From positions 310,001-374,000 of the forward strand of contig NZ_SJSK01000002.1 in assembly GCF_004331645.1 (NCBI RefSeq): a stretch of 64,000 bases of DNA, given 5' to 3'. Positions 54,491 to 64,000 of this stretch are shown piece after piece. Under the pieces are notes generated by a model. That model made no database searches and was not told the origin of the DNA. It was given only the letters and a program-made list of their open reading frames with translations. Position 1 is the stretch's first letter, and each line of letters starts with the position of its first letter. The DNA comes from Pedobacter frigiditerrae (lineage in GTDB: Bacteria > Bacteroidota > Bacteroidia > Sphingobacteriales > Sphingobacteriaceae). A program made the translations under genes and the position numbers.

Positions 54491-57340
54491 TTACTTTTTA
54501 ATTTGTAATAAAAGCGTACTTGATTTTAAACCCGCGGAGTTAGTTTGCAATTTAATTTCGCCTTCCTCGCCAGTTGCTTCTACAATTACTTGAGCCAAAC
54601 CATTAAACAAGTTTCTTTTCCATTGTGGTGCAGGCGTATAAATCTGAAACAAGCCAAGATCTGTATTAAAACTATCCCAGCTGTTTTGTTTAACAAATGG
54701 AGTAGCAATAACCGCAACTGTATTTTTACCCACTTTTATCAATTTCTCATCAATTATATATTCGTAACCTTTTTTATTTTGGGCTAAATTGCCTGCCAGT
54801 TTTACCCCATTCATATAAATTGATTGTTGTGGACCAACGCATTTGTAAAAGAAAGTTACTTTAGCACCTTTTGGTATTTCGGGCAAATCTACTGTACCCC
54901 TATATATTAATGCTTTCGCTCTTTCTGCGAAAGATGCGTTTCTCTCGTCTTTAAAAGCAGGTTTCCATTGCTGATCATTGTAATTAGCGGCAATACCGTC
55001 AACAACAGCCATATTATCAACTATCTTTTCCTTTAAGCTGTGTATTGGGAAAGTTTCAATTTTTTCCAAGAATTTCTCTGGTGCTAAAGAAGTGGGATCT
55101 CCGTTGCCTACGCCAATTATTTTGCCCGGACCACTTAGCTCAAAACTTAGGTTGTTATTGGCAGTTGGCACATTTAAGCCCTTTTTATCGGCTACCGAGA
55201 TGGTTACTACGGCAACTTTGCTATTTTCTACTAAAATTTTATCTTGTTTGGCAACAATTACTGCTGCTTGTTCAGTTGTATTAACTGCATCTGTTAATGT
55301 TTTTTTACCGTTTTTAAAACCCACAGCTTTCAAATTACCAGGTGCATAATTTACTTTCCACTCCAAGTGTCCATTTTTTTCCATGGTCTTTTTCCCTAAG
55401 CTTTTTGAGTTTAAAAAAAGCTCAACTTCATCGCAATTACTATAAACCCAAACGTCAAAAGTCTTACCTTCTTTGCCTTTCCAATTCCAGTGAGGCAAAA
55501 TATGTAGGGTAGGTTCATCTGTCCACCATGATTTTAAGTACCAATTGTTATCTTTAGGAAAACCACATAAATCTAACATCCCGAAATAGGAAACTACTGA
55601 AGGCCAGCCAAAGGGGGTTGGTTCTCCCCTGTAATCAAAACCTGTCCAAATAAACATACCTGCCAAATATGCTCTGCTGGCATAGTGTTTCCAGCCATTC
55701 TCTAGGCTTAAAAAGTTATCATTTTGCTTTTTATCGTAGGCTGCTAAGTAATGTTTTTCAAGGTCATCAACATAAATGCCACGAGTTGCCACTGTAGAAC
55801 CTTCTTCTGTACCCCAACTTAATTGTTGAGGAAATTTCTGGTGTTGTTCGTCCGTGTTTTTTGTGGCGATGTAATTATAACCCAACATATCAATGGTGGT
55901 GGAAATACCATTGCCAATGCCGCCACTCACTGCTGCCGTGATTGCTCTGGTAGTATCTATGGTTTTGGCAAAAGCCTGAATTGTTTTTGCCACCCTTGCG
56001 CCTGTAATATTTCCTTCGATGTTCCATTCTTCATTACCTACCGACCAACTGATTATACTTGGGTGATTGCGATCTCTTAGCATTAATCTTTTCAAATCAT
56101 TTAAGTGCAAATCTGTAGTACCCATGAGCCTTGTTTCGTCAATTACCAACATACCTAGTCTATCACAAGCATCTAGCAACTCTGGCGTTGGAGGGTTGTG
56201 TGAGCAACGATAAGCATTACTACCCATTGCTTTAAGTAAGCCTATCCTGTAATATTGCAATTCATCTGGCAATGCTACCCCTAAACCCGCATGATCTTGG
56301 TGGTTATTTGTTCCCTTTATTTTAATGTGCTTACCGTTTAAAAAAAATCCTTCATCGGCATCAAATCGAATAGTTCTTATTCCGAAAGTGGTTTTATAAA
56401 CATCAATCAATTTTCCATTTTGGCTAATTGTAGTAACCAGTTGATGTAGGTAAGGATTTTCTAAGGACCATAATACTGGATTTTTCAATGAAATGGTGCT
56501 GGAAAAATCTTTCAACTCTAATGAATTGATTTTAAGTTTTTCAATTTTAACAGTTCCCAAAACCTTTCCTTCTGCGTTTAAAACTTCTTGCTTAACCTCA
56601 AAATTCTCGTCTTTTAGCCCATCGTTTTTTACAGTTACCAATGCTTGTATTTTTGCTTTATCGTTCTCCAACAAAGTAGATACAAACGTTCCATTTGTCG
56701 CCACATGTAGTGGATTTGTTTTATTGAGCCAAACATGACGATATATACCGGCACCTTCATAGAACCAGCCCTCTTCCATGGTTACGTCAGCTCTTACGGC
56801 AATTACATTTTCGCCGCCATAATTTACATAATCAGTAATATCATAGTTAAAACTGTGATAGCCACTTGGTTCTGTGCCTAGATAATGGCCATTTACCCAC
56901 ACTATAGAATTTCTGGAAACTCCATCAAAAGCGATCGAAATTTTACGACCAAGATCTGTCGTTGGTATATGAATCGTTTTGCGATACCAACCCACACTTG
57001 TGTTAGGAAAGTTTCTGCCAACGGCATTAAAGCCATGACTTAAACTGGCATTCTTATCAAATTTTTGTTCAACCGCCCAATCATGTGGCAAATTTAACTT
57101 CCTCCAATATCTATCATCAAAACCAGGTGCAGCAGCTCCATCTCCATATCCAGTTTTACTGAGGTAAGAAAAATAGCTTGTTCCATTGTAAAAATCCTTT
57201 TGTGGTTCATATGGATGTCCGAAGGCAAAATACCAGTTTGCATCTAAAGAAATGTGTTCCCTTGTATTTGTAACTTGGGCTTGAGTGGTTAAACAATTGA
57301 TAAACAAAAAGAAAACGATGATCGGAAAATACTTAAGCAT
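54491..57340 (-). CDS. GH2 beta-galactosidase (with DUF4982-like and extra C-terminal domains)
   Basis: 949 aa with a signal peptide (cleavage near TTQAQ, 22). It is longer than the other GH2 of the same type. Jelly roll (FPNTSVGWYRKTIHIP, SRNSIVWVNGHYLG), Ig domain, barrel with TNNHQDHAGLGV, YRCSHNPPTPELLDACDRLG, acid/base Glu437 in SVGNEEWN and nucleophile Glu512 in SWGTEEGST. There follow DUF4982-like, Big-like and an inserted galactose-binding-like domain (about 790-900, GTVDLPEIPKGAKVTFFYKC). It cleaves terminal beta-galactosides in the right-hand PUL. It starts 34 bp after the clan GH-A lipoprotein gene. Confidence 0.9.
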   Translation of the reverse strand: MLKYFPIIVFFLFINCLTTQAQVTNTREHISLDANWYFAFGHPYEPQKDFYNGTSYFSYLSKTGYGDGAAAPGFDDRYWRKLNLPHDWAVEQKFDKNASLSHGFNAVGRNFPNTSVGWYRKTIHIPTTDLGRKISIAFDGVSRNSIVWVNGHYLGTEPSGYHSFNYDITDYVNYGGENVIAVRADVTMEEGWFYEGAGIYRHVWLNKTNPLHVATNGTFVSTLLENDKAKIQALVTVKNDGLKDENFEVKQEVLNAEGKVLGTVKIEKLKINSLELKDFSSTISLKNPVLWSLENPYLHQLVTTISQNGKLIDVYKTTFGIRTIRFDADEGFFLNGKHIKIKGTNNHQDHAGLGVALPDELQYYRIGLLKAMGSNAYRCSHNPPTPELLDACDRLGMLVIDETRLMGTTDLHLNDLKRLMLRDRNHPSIISWSVGNEEWNIEGNITGARVAKTIQAFAKTIDTTRAITAAVSGGIGNGISTTIDMLGYNYIATKNTDEQHQKFPQQLSWGTEEGSTVATRGIYVDDLEKHYLAAYDKKQNDNFLSLENGWKHYASRAYLAGMFIWTGFDYRGEPTPFGWPSVVSYFGMLDLCGFPKDNNWYLKSWWTDEPTLHILPHWNWKGKEGKTFDVWVYSNCDEVELFLNSKSLGKKTMEKNGHLEWKVNYAPGNLKAVGFKNGKKTLTDAVNTTEQAAVIVAKQDKILVENSKVAVVTISVADKKGLNVPTANNNLSFELSGPGKIIGVGNGDPTSLAPEKFLEKIETFPIHSLKEKIVDNMAVVDGIAANYNDQQWKPAFKDERNASFAERAKALIYRGTVDLPEIPKGAKVTFFYKCVGPQQSIYMNGVKLAGNLAQNKKGYEYIIDEKLIKVGKNTVAVIATPFVKQNSWDSFNTDLGLFQIYTPAPQWKRNLFNGLAQVIVEATGEEGEIKLQTNSAGLKSSTLLLQIKK

Positions 57341-57374
57341 TATATTTTAAGAAAAATAAGATAAAACGGGTTGT

Positions 57375-59138
57375 TTATTTTTTATCGACAACGAGATACA
57401 CCACTGATCGAGGCGGAAGTGTTAATTTAATACCACCGACAACAGTTGCCGATCTGGCCACTAAGGTTTGGTAGTTTGTTGGTCCACCAGAAACGCCATC
57501 GGGCCCATTATCATTAATTAATAATTTTCTAGAAAACTCGCCATTATCATTGCTACCTGTAAGCGTGTAGTAATAATACCTGCTACCAGCATTAAAATTC
57601 TTGATTTCGGTGTTTACAATTTGAGTGCTGGTTCCCTTGTTCACTAAAACAATTCCGGCTTCGCCTGATGCGTATCCGGAAGCATAACTAACCACGTCAG
57701 TTGATCCAGTTACGGTAGAGGTAACCATCCTATCTCCAAAATATTTTTGGAAATAATATATGTGATAAAATGCAGGCCTTGGTGTCCATTTTGTAGTTCC
57801 ATCACCTTCGTCTGCCAAACTAAACATCCCATGATCGTTTCCACTACTGTACCCATTTGCCAAATCCCACCTACTGGCCATTCCATAATTGTTTTTTATT
57901 AATTCGCCCAAAACCATAATGGCATGCATGCCTGCAATATGGGAAACTTGTTGCTTAGAGCCTTCTGCAAAAATATTCCATTCTGTCATTGCAATTGGCT
58001 TTAAAGAAGCGCCATTGTCTTGAGTGGTTTTTTTCATGTAATCCATGATCATTTTAGATTCAGTAACCGCTGTATTTAAAATCACCGACGCAGTAGAATT
58101 TTGAGCGTAAGGTGTGTAATAAGTGTGTACAATATAAAAATCTGCGGCTCCTGCAGCTGCAGATAAAAAGCCAGAATTCCAGTTCTTATCAACTACGTTG
58201 CTACTTGTTGTCGCATCATATTGGATCAATTGCCCTCCAATTTTTATCACAGATCCTATCTCACTAGCCGCCTTACGCATCGAATCTGCAAAAACCTTGA
58301 AATGTTTTCCGTAAAGTGCACCGTTTATAATTTCAGGCTGACCATCTTTATTGGTTGCCGTATTAATTTTATAACCTGCTTGCCAAGGGCCAGCATCTTC
58401 GTTACCAATTTCCCAATATTTTGTTTTTCCTTTATCAAAACGAACCCAATCTGCCGCTAAATGTGCCGCAACTTGGTCTGGATGTGTGCTTGTACCATAG
58501 CGGGCATAGCTATAGTTTACGGTAATTATTCCAGTACTATTTGTTTGTTGTAAAAAATTATAATAGTTAGCTAAGGAAAGTGTCCAGTTTGCAGTGTTTT
58601 TTCCGTACCAATAACCAGCATTCACTGAAGTTCCTGATGTGTTATAAAGCGTGCTTGGAGCATCTGCAGGTTTTTGATTGGCATCTGCATTCCAAAAAAA
58701 TACACTGGCAATGTTTCCGCCAGGAAAACGCAAAATATTTGGAGATAGATTTTTAACATGGCCTACCAATAAAGGCTCGGTAGCCAATTGCCCTATATAT
58801 GGATTTGTGTTATTCCCAAAGAGATATTTTGATACCTTAGCCACAGTTTCGCTAAAATCTGCACCAACTGTAACGTTTGCCGGCGACGTACTTTTGGGAA
58901 CATCTACAAAATTAGGAGCTACAAAAGCTTTACCTTGCCAGTCGTCCATGAAAAAGCCAATTGTATTGGCTACTGGCACTGACTTTGGCGGAATAATATC
59001 ACCTGTGTTTCCTGGGTTTGTGGGAACAGTTGGCTCGGCAATCACTTCTTTGGGCGTTTTTTTACAGGCAAGTAGAAACAACAAGCCTATACCCAAATAA
59101 GTAAGTTTTAACTTATTTGTAGTTAAATATAATTTCAT
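57375..59138 (-). CDS. Clan GH-A glycosidase lipoprotein (GH51/GH39-like, family unresolved)
   Basis: 587 aa with a lipoprotein signal (LLAC, Cys25) and a Pro/Thr-rich linker (about 30-58), so it probably sits on the cell surface. A TIM barrel is shown by NILRFPGGNIASVFFWN (about 134-150), acid/base Glu247 in YWEIGNEDAGPW and nucleophile Glu386 in PIAMTEWNIF. A C-terminal beta-sandwich ends RSVVYLVVDKK. The RFPGGN motif recalls GH51, but the overall sequence differs from the two GH51 enzymes in this window. As first enzyme after the SGBP and lipid-anchored, it is the likely surface endo-enzyme that starts attack on the polymer. Substrate unknown. Confidence 0.75.
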   Translation of the reverse strand: MKLYLTTNKLKLTYLGIGLLFLLACKKTPKEVIAEPTVPTNPGNTGDIIPPKSVPVANTIGFFMDDWQGKAFVAPNFVDVPKSTSPANVTVGADFSETVAKVSKYLFGNNTNPYIGQLATEPLLVGHVKNLSPNILRFPGGNIASVFFWNADANQKPADAPSTLYNTSGTSVNAGYWYGKNTANWTLSLANYYNFLQQTNSTGIITVNYSYARYGTSTHPDQVAAHLAADWVRFDKGKTKYWEIGNEDAGPWQAGYKINTATNKDGQPEIINGALYGKHFKVFADSMRKAASEIGSVIKIGGQLIQYDATTSSNVVDKNWNSGFLSAAAGAADFYIVHTYYTPYAQNSTASVILNTAVTESKMIMDYMKKTTQDNGASLKPIAMTEWNIFAEGSKQQVSHIAGMHAIMVLGELIKNNYGMASRWDLANGYSSGNDHGMFSLADEGDGTTKWTPRPAFYHIYYFQKYFGDRMVTSTVTGSTDVVSYASGYASGEAGIVLVNKGTSTQIVNTEIKNFNAGSRYYYYTLTGSNDNGEFSRKLLINDNGPDGVSGGPTNYQTLVARSATVVGGIKLTLPPRSVVYLVVDKK

Positions 59139-59205
59139 GGTTGTGTATTTAAGGTGGATAAAGAAGGTTATAGGCTTTTTAACTAAAGCCTATAACCACT
59201 TTATT

Positions 59206-60423
59206 TTATCTATTTGCCTTAACAATTCTGATGTTGTCAATTGCCACATCAAACTTGGTAGTAACTGGCGTAGAGGTGTCATTGATATACATGAACACCA
59301 TAGGTCTTCTACCTGTACTATTGGTTAAATCTGCTAATGTTGGTACGGAGTTACCGGTACCTTCTCCATTATTAGTTTTAGTTTTAAACTGAGTTAAAGG
59401 AATGGTTACCGTATACCATTGGTTTGATGTAAATGGTGTTGGCAGTGTTGCTTTCCAAGGCTCATAGCGAGCAAGATATAACCAAGTACCCTCATCCCTA
59501 CGTATCATTAAGCCTCCTCCGCCCCAAGGTTCTTTAACGAAAATCTCGAATTTTAACACATAACTAGCTACTGGATCTTGTAAATTAGCCAATGGAACCC
59601 ATTGTACAGGATTTAAGTTAATAGATCGATTAGCATCATACCATGCATAATTAAAAGAAGAGATTGGCCCAGTAAACATTCTGGCATAAAAGCCTTGTGC
59701 ACCTGGAAACAAAGTTTGATCATTAGTTCTGGTACTGCCATAACTAAAAGTATTCACGTTATCAAAATTACAAAGCATACCTGTAACTTGATCATTGTAA
59801 GAGCTGTATTTGGTAGATCCACCCTGTGTTTTCACTATAATATCGCCAGATGTTGCACCCAAAGGAATGGTTACCGTACAAGAAGTTCCATCTGGTTTAG
59901 AAACCACATTTGTTCCATCAGCACCTCCCGGAAATGTGATATTTGTAATGAGGTAAAGGTACTGGCCATATAAAGTGATGGTTTGACCAGGTAAAGTGTA
60001 CTCATTACTTACCGAGTTTACGATAGGCGGAGGTGGTGAAACGGGAAATTTAAAAATCGTTTCTCCATATTTACTCACCAAACGTATTGTATTCTCTTGT
60101 CCCTTTGGGATATTAGAAAATAGTATAGAAGGCACAGTTACCACAAAATTGTTATCGCCTACTAAAGCAGCGTTAAATGTTGCCGGAAAACCACTAAAAT
60201 ACACTGCCGAAGCCGATTTTAGGTTTGCCCCCTGTATAACGATGTTCTGCCCAGAACCCACCTTAGTTAAGGTAGAATCGTTTGGTGCAGGAGCAATTGC
60301 CCTGATTCTGTTAATTACAGGTGGTTTTTCATTTTCCTGTTTTTTACAAGAAGATTGAGTGGCCATTACCATCACACATAGCATGATAAATAAGCCAAAT
60401 TGATTTTTAAAGACCTTTTTCAT
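59206..60423 (-). CDS. Surface glycan-binding protein (IPT/TIG repeats, SGBP-B type)
   Basis: 405 aa with lipobox SSC, Cys26, so it is a surface lipoprotein. Two IPT/TIG immunoglobulin-like domains (about 36-125, KVGSGQNIVIQGANLKSA; about 130-205, LPGQTITLYGQYLY) form a spacer. The C-terminal domain (about 210-405) resembles the xyloglucan-binding domain of BoSGBP-B: ARMFTGPISSFNYAWYDA, VLKFEIFVKEPWGGGGLMIRR and DVAIDNIRIVKANR, rich in surface Trp and Tyr. It binds polymer and passes it to SusCD. It follows SusD by 28 bp, the usual order SusC-SusD-SGBP. Confidence 0.88.
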   Translation of the reverse strand: MKKVFKNQFGLFIMLCVMVMATQSSCKKQENEKPPVINRIRAIAPAPNDSTLTKVGSGQNIVIQGANLKSASAVYFSGFPATFNAALVGDNNFVVTVPSILFSNIPKGQENTIRLVSKYGETIFKFPVSPPPPIVNSVSNEYTLPGQTITLYGQYLYLITNITFPGGADGTNVVSKPDGTSCTVTIPLGATSGDIIVKTQGGSTKYSSYNDQVTGMLCNFDNVNTFSYGSTRTNDQTLFPGAQGFYARMFTGPISSFNYAWYDANRSINLNPVQWVPLANLQDPVASYVLKFEIFVKEPWGGGGLMIRRDEGTWLYLARYEPWKATLPTPFTSNQWYTVTIPLTQFKTKTNNGEGTGNSVPTLADLTNSTGRRPMVFMYINDTSTPVTTKFDVAIDNIRIVKANR

Positions 60424-60451
60424 TATTCATTTAATTAATGATGAACTTATT

Positions 60452-62035
60452 TTATTTATAATAGGCCACAGCGGGCTGACTTAACAATGGATTTGTAGTG
60501 ATATCTGCTGCAGGTAAAGGTAATTTGAATGAAGCTGCTGTGGGTGTAGAAAACTGCGGTTCATTTGTTCTGGCATTAGTTGCTGCATTATACGTTAGAC
60601 GACCTCTATTTTGCAACGAAATTTTATTGATAGTTTGAGAAGGGTTAATATCATATTCCCTTAACAAGTCAAACCAATATTGACCTTCGATAGCAAGTTC
60701 TATTTGTCTGTCTATTAAAACATCAGCCTTTGCAATTGGTGCAGCCTTAACATCTAAACCTGCCCTAGCCCTCACTAAATTATAATATTTAACCGCATCT
60801 GCATTTGTAGAAGTACTATTATTTCCAATTAAAGCCTCAACGTAAATCAAGTAAACATCGGCAAGCCTTAACATGTAAGTAGCAGAACTGGTAGAAAGAA
60901 AATATACCTGTCCGGGATTATCTTCATTTGTACCAACTACATATTTTTTTACGTGTGGCGTAACATCTGTAACCCTATAACCTCCATCTTTTTTCAACAA
61001 CTCAGTATATAAATCGCCATTTTGCATAAAAGTTGCTTTACGTCTGGCATCTTTTACGTCGTATTTGTTGTAAATATCTATACTTGGTGAGTTGGCAGCT
61101 CCAAATCCATCACCTGCATTGGTTAACTTACCCTCGGCAGCAAAGTAACCTTGTGTACTATTGCCAAGTCCGTAAGCTATCGGGCTAGCAATAAATTGCA
61201 ATGCAAAAAGGCTTTCTTCGTTATTATTATTTTCTATCTTGAATAAATCAGCATAGTTAGGTAATAACTTTAAACCGCTATTGACACAAACATCACCTGC
61301 GTATTTTTGCGCACTATCCAACAAAGCTTGGTTTCTTAAGCCATTTCCTGTACCAACACCATCATCTGTAAGGCCAGATCTTGTTAAGTAAATTTTAGCC
61401 AACATACCTTCTGCCGACCATTTGTTAACCCTTCCTTTATCAGGTGTACTGCGCAAATTGGCAACGGCAAACTTCATGTCATCAATCACAAATCTGTAAA
61501 CATCCTTAACTAAGTGTTTGTTAATTTGTGGTTGCTCCGCTAGTTCCCTATTGTCGGTAATAATGGGTACTTCTCCAAAATATTGAACCAAATAAAAGTA
61601 GGCCGTGCCTCTTAAAAAACGAAGTTCGGCTATGGCACTATTTTTTGCTGCGACGCTAACCGATGGATCTGTATTCTTTTCTATGTAAATCATATTAAGG
61701 TTAGCATAGGCAATTATTTTGTAGAGTGAACGCCATGCTTCATTAATCCTTGGATCGCTACTGTTAACCGCAAATGTAGAATAGGTTATCCAGTTGGTAC
61801 GAGATAAGTTGCCGGCCATCGCGTCGCCAAGGGCGATCATCGATTTATCATTAAAATCGAACCAGGGTGTACCATATAATGCACCAGTAGCCAAACGAAG
61901 ATCCCCTTCTGATTTAAAGAAGCTTTCTAAAGTTACCTTATCTAATGGAGCTCTGTCTAAAAAGCTCTTTTTACATCCAAAAAATGTAATCAAACCAAGC
62001 GATAAGGCAAGTATGAAATATTTTTTATTTTTCAT
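60452..62035 (-). CDS. SusD/RagB-family nutrient-uptake lipoprotein
   Basis: 527 aa with lipobox FFGC, Cys21, then FLDRAPLDKVTLESFFKSEGDL (about 25-46), the classic SusD N-terminal motif. TPR helices contain RFLRGTAYFYLVQYFGEVPI (about 142-161) and the conserved LRLADVYLIYVEALI segment. The C-terminus has the SusD RQIELAIEGQYWFDLLRE motif. SusD forms the lid over the SusC pore and binds the glycan. It lies 17 bp after the SusC stop and is complete. The substrate class is suggested only by the GH9/GH3/GH2 operon. Confidence 0.95.
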   Translation of the reverse strand: MKNKKYFILALSLGLITFFGCKKSFLDRAPLDKVTLESFFKSEGDLRLATGALYGTPWFDFNDKSMIALGDAMAGNLSRTNWITYSTFAVNSSDPRINEAWRSLYKIIAYANLNMIYIEKNTDPSVSVAAKNSAIAELRFLRGTAYFYLVQYFGEVPIITDNRELAEQPQINKHLVKDVYRFVIDDMKFAVANLRSTPDKGRVNKWSAEGMLAKIYLTRSGLTDDGVGTGNGLRNQALLDSAQKYAGDVCVNSGLKLLPNYADLFKIENNNNEESLFALQFIASPIAYGLGNSTQGYFAAEGKLTNAGDGFGAANSPSIDIYNKYDVKDARRKATFMQNGDLYTELLKKDGGYRVTDVTPHVKKYVVGTNEDNPGQVYFLSTSSATYMLRLADVYLIYVEALIGNNSTSTNADAVKYYNLVRARAGLDVKAAPIAKADVLIDRQIELAIEGQYWFDLLREYDINPSQTINKISLQNRGRLTYNAATNARTNEPQFSTPTAASFKLPLPAADITTNPLLSQPAVAYYK

Positions 62036-62052
62036 TTCTTTTAAATTTAAAA

Positions 62053-64000
62053 TTAAAATCCTGCGTAAATACCAAATGTATAAGTACGAGAAGATGGATA
62101 TCTACCATTATCTACGCCAGCAGATTGTGCACTTTGAAAACGAGAGCCCACTTCTGGATCATAACCAGTGTAATCTGTAATGGTAAATAAATTGGTAATG
62201 TTTCCGTAAACCCTTAAATAACCAATTTTTAGTTTTTGGGTCATTTTATAAGGTAAGCTATAGCCTAGCACTAAATTTTTAAGACGTAAGTAAGAACCAT
62301 CTTCAATGTATCTTGTAGATACCCTGTTGTTGTTATTTAAGGTCGAAGTTGAAATTCGTGGAACTTTGGTATCAGCATTGGTAACGTAAACATTATTGAT
62401 ATCTGCTGCACTACCGCTCGGATCTTTTAAAGCCAAACGGGCATAATTATTTACCGATTGCAGCAAACCAAAACCACTTTGCAGATCTTCGTTAGTTCTT
62501 TTTAACTGATTAAAGATTTTGTTGCCATAGTTACCATTAAAAAATACCGTTAAATCAAATTGTTTGTATTTAAAGGTATTGGTCATGCCATATTGAAATT
62601 TAGGAAGCGGAGAACCCAAGTACGTTTGATCCTTATTATCAATAATTTTATCACCATTAACATCCTTAAATTTAATATCACCCACCCAAACACCATTAAC
62701 ACCTATGGCACCTTGGTTTGCGTGATTAGTTAAATCTGCCCCATCCTTAAATACGCCTTCTGCTATATAGCCATAAAACTCGCCAATTGATCGGCCAACA
62801 GTAACTTGCTGTACAATGTCGGTACCCAGATACTGTGGTAAATTGGTGTCTTTGGTAATTAAAGAGGTAACCTTGTTCATGTTCCTTGACAAGGTGATAT
62901 TGGTTGTCCAGTTAAAATTCTTAGACTTTAAGTTGATTGAATTAACACTAAATTCTATACCCTTATTTACAATTGAGCCAATATTCTTAGTAGGTGCATT
63001 CAATTTAGCTACCGTAAATTGATCTTGCGGGGTTGTGCCAGAATATAACGGAAGCGATAAACTATTTAAGAGATTGGAGGTATTTTTATAATATCCATCT
63101 ACTGTAAATTGTAACCTGCTATTAAAAAATCCAGCATCTATACCAATGTTTGATGATTTTGTAGTTTCCCATTTGGCATTAGGATTTGGCACATTATCTA
63201 ACAAAACACCTAAACCTAACGCAGTTTGCGTTGTACGGTAAGAGGTTCCATAAACGTAATCTCCTATGTTTTGATTATTTACAAGACCATACCCTAACCT
63301 TAGTTTTAAATCACTTATAAAATCAACCGATTTTAAGAATTTTTCTTCTTTTAAACGATAAGCCAAGGCAAATGCATAAGTAAAATTCCAACGGTTGCCC
63401 GGCGCAAATTTAGAAGAACCATCATACCTAAAAGTTGGGGTGAAGATGTATTTATCGTTATACGTTAAGTTAAACCTGGCATAATAAGAATCTATAGCTT
63501 GCTGTCCTTTACCACTAGTTGAAGTTGCTTTCGCTGGATCACCTAAATTAAGCTCAGAAATTACGTTTTGAAAAAAGCCAGAGGCAGTTGCATCTACATA
63601 AGAACTTGTGTTTAATCGAGATTCATGACCAATGGTACCATTTACCTTATAGATTTTTGCAAAAGTGTGATTATAGCTTATATAACTTCTGAAAGTGTTT
63701 TGATTGTATGCTGTACTTCCTCTTCTACTAAAACTTACAGCCTTTGGAAACTGTCCGAATTGATAAGATGGCTCAAATTGAACAATTTGTCCGTAATTAT
63801 AGTTTATCGCCATCTCATTGCGAAACACAAAGTCTTTTAAAAAGGTGATGTCTGCATAAGCACTTCCATACACCTCGCTCCTAGTTCTGGTATTGGTGTT
63901 GATCTCAGTTAACGCAAACGGATTGGTTAAGGTAAATAGTGAACTCGATGGGCCACCATAAGTACCATCAGGATTTATAACAGCGATATCTGGCGATTGC
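62053..64000 (-). CDS. SusC/RagA-family TonB-dependent receptor, C-terminal part (runs off right edge)
   Basis: About 649 codons are open from the right edge to the stop at 62053, so the signal peptide, regulatory-like domain and plug are outside the window. The visible part is the 22-strand barrel, with NPDGTYGGPSSSLFTLTNPF near the edge, KFAPGNRWNFTYAFALAYRL, FTVDGYYKNTSNLLNSLSLP, EFYGYIAEGVFKDGADLTN and the terminal GYDPEVGSRFQSAQ...RTYTFGIYAGF typical of SusC. It heads the long leftward operon SusC-SusD-SGBP-GH. The reading-frame ATG-like start near 63873 is internal, not the true start. Confidence 0.95.
   Translation of the reverse strand, partial: QSPDIAVINPDGTYGGPSSSLFTLTNPFALTEINTNTRTRSEVYGSAYADITFLKDFVFRNEMAINYNYGQIVQFEPSYQFGQFPKAVSFSRRGSTAYNQNTFRSYISYNHTFAKIYKVNGTIGHESRLNTSSYVDATASGFFQNVISELNLGDPAKATSTSGKGQQAIDSYYARFNLTYNDKYIFTPTFRYDGSSKFAPGNRWNFTYAFALAYRLKEEKFLKSVDFISDLKLRLGYGLVNNQNIGDYVYGTSYRTTQTALGLGVLLDNVPNPNAKWETTKSSNIGIDAGFFNSRLQFTVDGYYKNTSNLLNSLSLPLYSGTTPQDQFTVAKLNAPTKNIGSIVNKGIEFSVNSINLKSKNFNWTTNITLSRNMNKVTSLITKDTNLPQYLGTDIVQQVTVGRSIGEFYGYIAEGVFKDGADLTNHANQGAIGVNGVWVGDIKFKDVNGDKIIDNKDQTYLGSPLPKFQYGMTNTFKYKQFDLTVFFNGNYGNKIFNQLKRTNEDLQSGFGLLQSVNNYARLALKDPSGSAADINNVYVTNADTKVPRISTSTLNNNNRVSTRYIEDGSYLRLKNLVLGYSLPYKMTQKLKIGYLRVYGNITNLFTITDYTGYDPEVGSRFQSAQSAGVDNGRYPSSRTYTFGIYAGF

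Overview
This AT-rich window comes from a Bacteroidota genome, most likely Sphingobacteriaceae (Pedobacter-like). The evidence is SusC/SusD pairs, dense carbohydrate-active enzymes with Sec or lipoprotein signals ending in A-Q or x-C, few clear Shine-Dalgarno sites, TAnnTTTG-like promoter boxes, and intergenic hairpins of the CTTCGACAAGCTCAGGATGA type common in that group. It holds no rRNA, tRNA, CRISPR array or intact transposase that I can see. Nearly the whole window is polysaccharide utilisation loci (PULs).

Left edge (1-3.9 kb): a leftward operon of a fasciclin-domain lipoprotein and a SusC-type TonB-dependent receptor that runs off the window. Centre-left (4.0-30.7 kb): a leftward block for the rhamnogalacturonan-I backbone and its side chains. 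It contains GH106 alpha-L-rhamnosidase, L-rhamnose mutarotase, GH31, GH105 unsaturated rhamnogalacturonyl hydrolase, two GH2 enzymes, two CE12 rhamnogalacturonan acetylesterases, three PL11 rhamnogalacturonan lyases, and an operon GH95 / macroglobulin-like protein / sulfatase. An orphan SUKH (SMI1/KNR4) gene follows at 30.9 kb. Centre (31.7-40.1 kb): a rightward arabinan block with two GH51, two GH43 and one GH127/GH146-type beta-L-arabinofuranosidase. At 40.2-44.0 kb a GH2 and a two-domain CE12 esterase are translationally coupled leftward.

The stretch at 44.2-46.4 kb looks like an insertion or rearrangement zone. It has a secreted VOC protein, a 25-bp tandem repeat, an unrecognised basic protein, clusters of short direct repeats and an orphan terminator, and it ends abruptly inside a frameshifted, truncated GH2 pseudogene. 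Right part (46.4-64.0 kb): a second leftward PUL, SusC (partial) - SusD - IPT/TIG surface glycan-binding protein - clan GH-A lipoprotein - GH2 - GH9 - GH2 - GH3 - broken GH2. This fits a beta-glucan-backboned hemicellulose such as xyloglucan, although the substrate is inferred.

The most interesting non-coding signal is a 15-bp direct repeat, CCTGT-N5-CCTGT (one helical turn), upstream of six leftward transcription units of the rhamnogalacturonan block, always in the same orientation. In three of the six a TAnnTTTG-like box lies exactly 23 bp downstream. It looks like the operator of a local regulon that includes the fasciclin-SusC operon and the sulfatase operon but not the arabinan operon or the right-hand PUL. 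Working model: lyases and esterases open acetylated RG-I, side-chain glycosidases strip galactan, arabinan and fucosyl or L-galactosyl units, and GH105 and GH106 finish the oligosaccharides. RhaM then equilibrates L-rhamnose in the cytoplasm. Rhamnose catabolic genes and the regulator itself lie outside the window.
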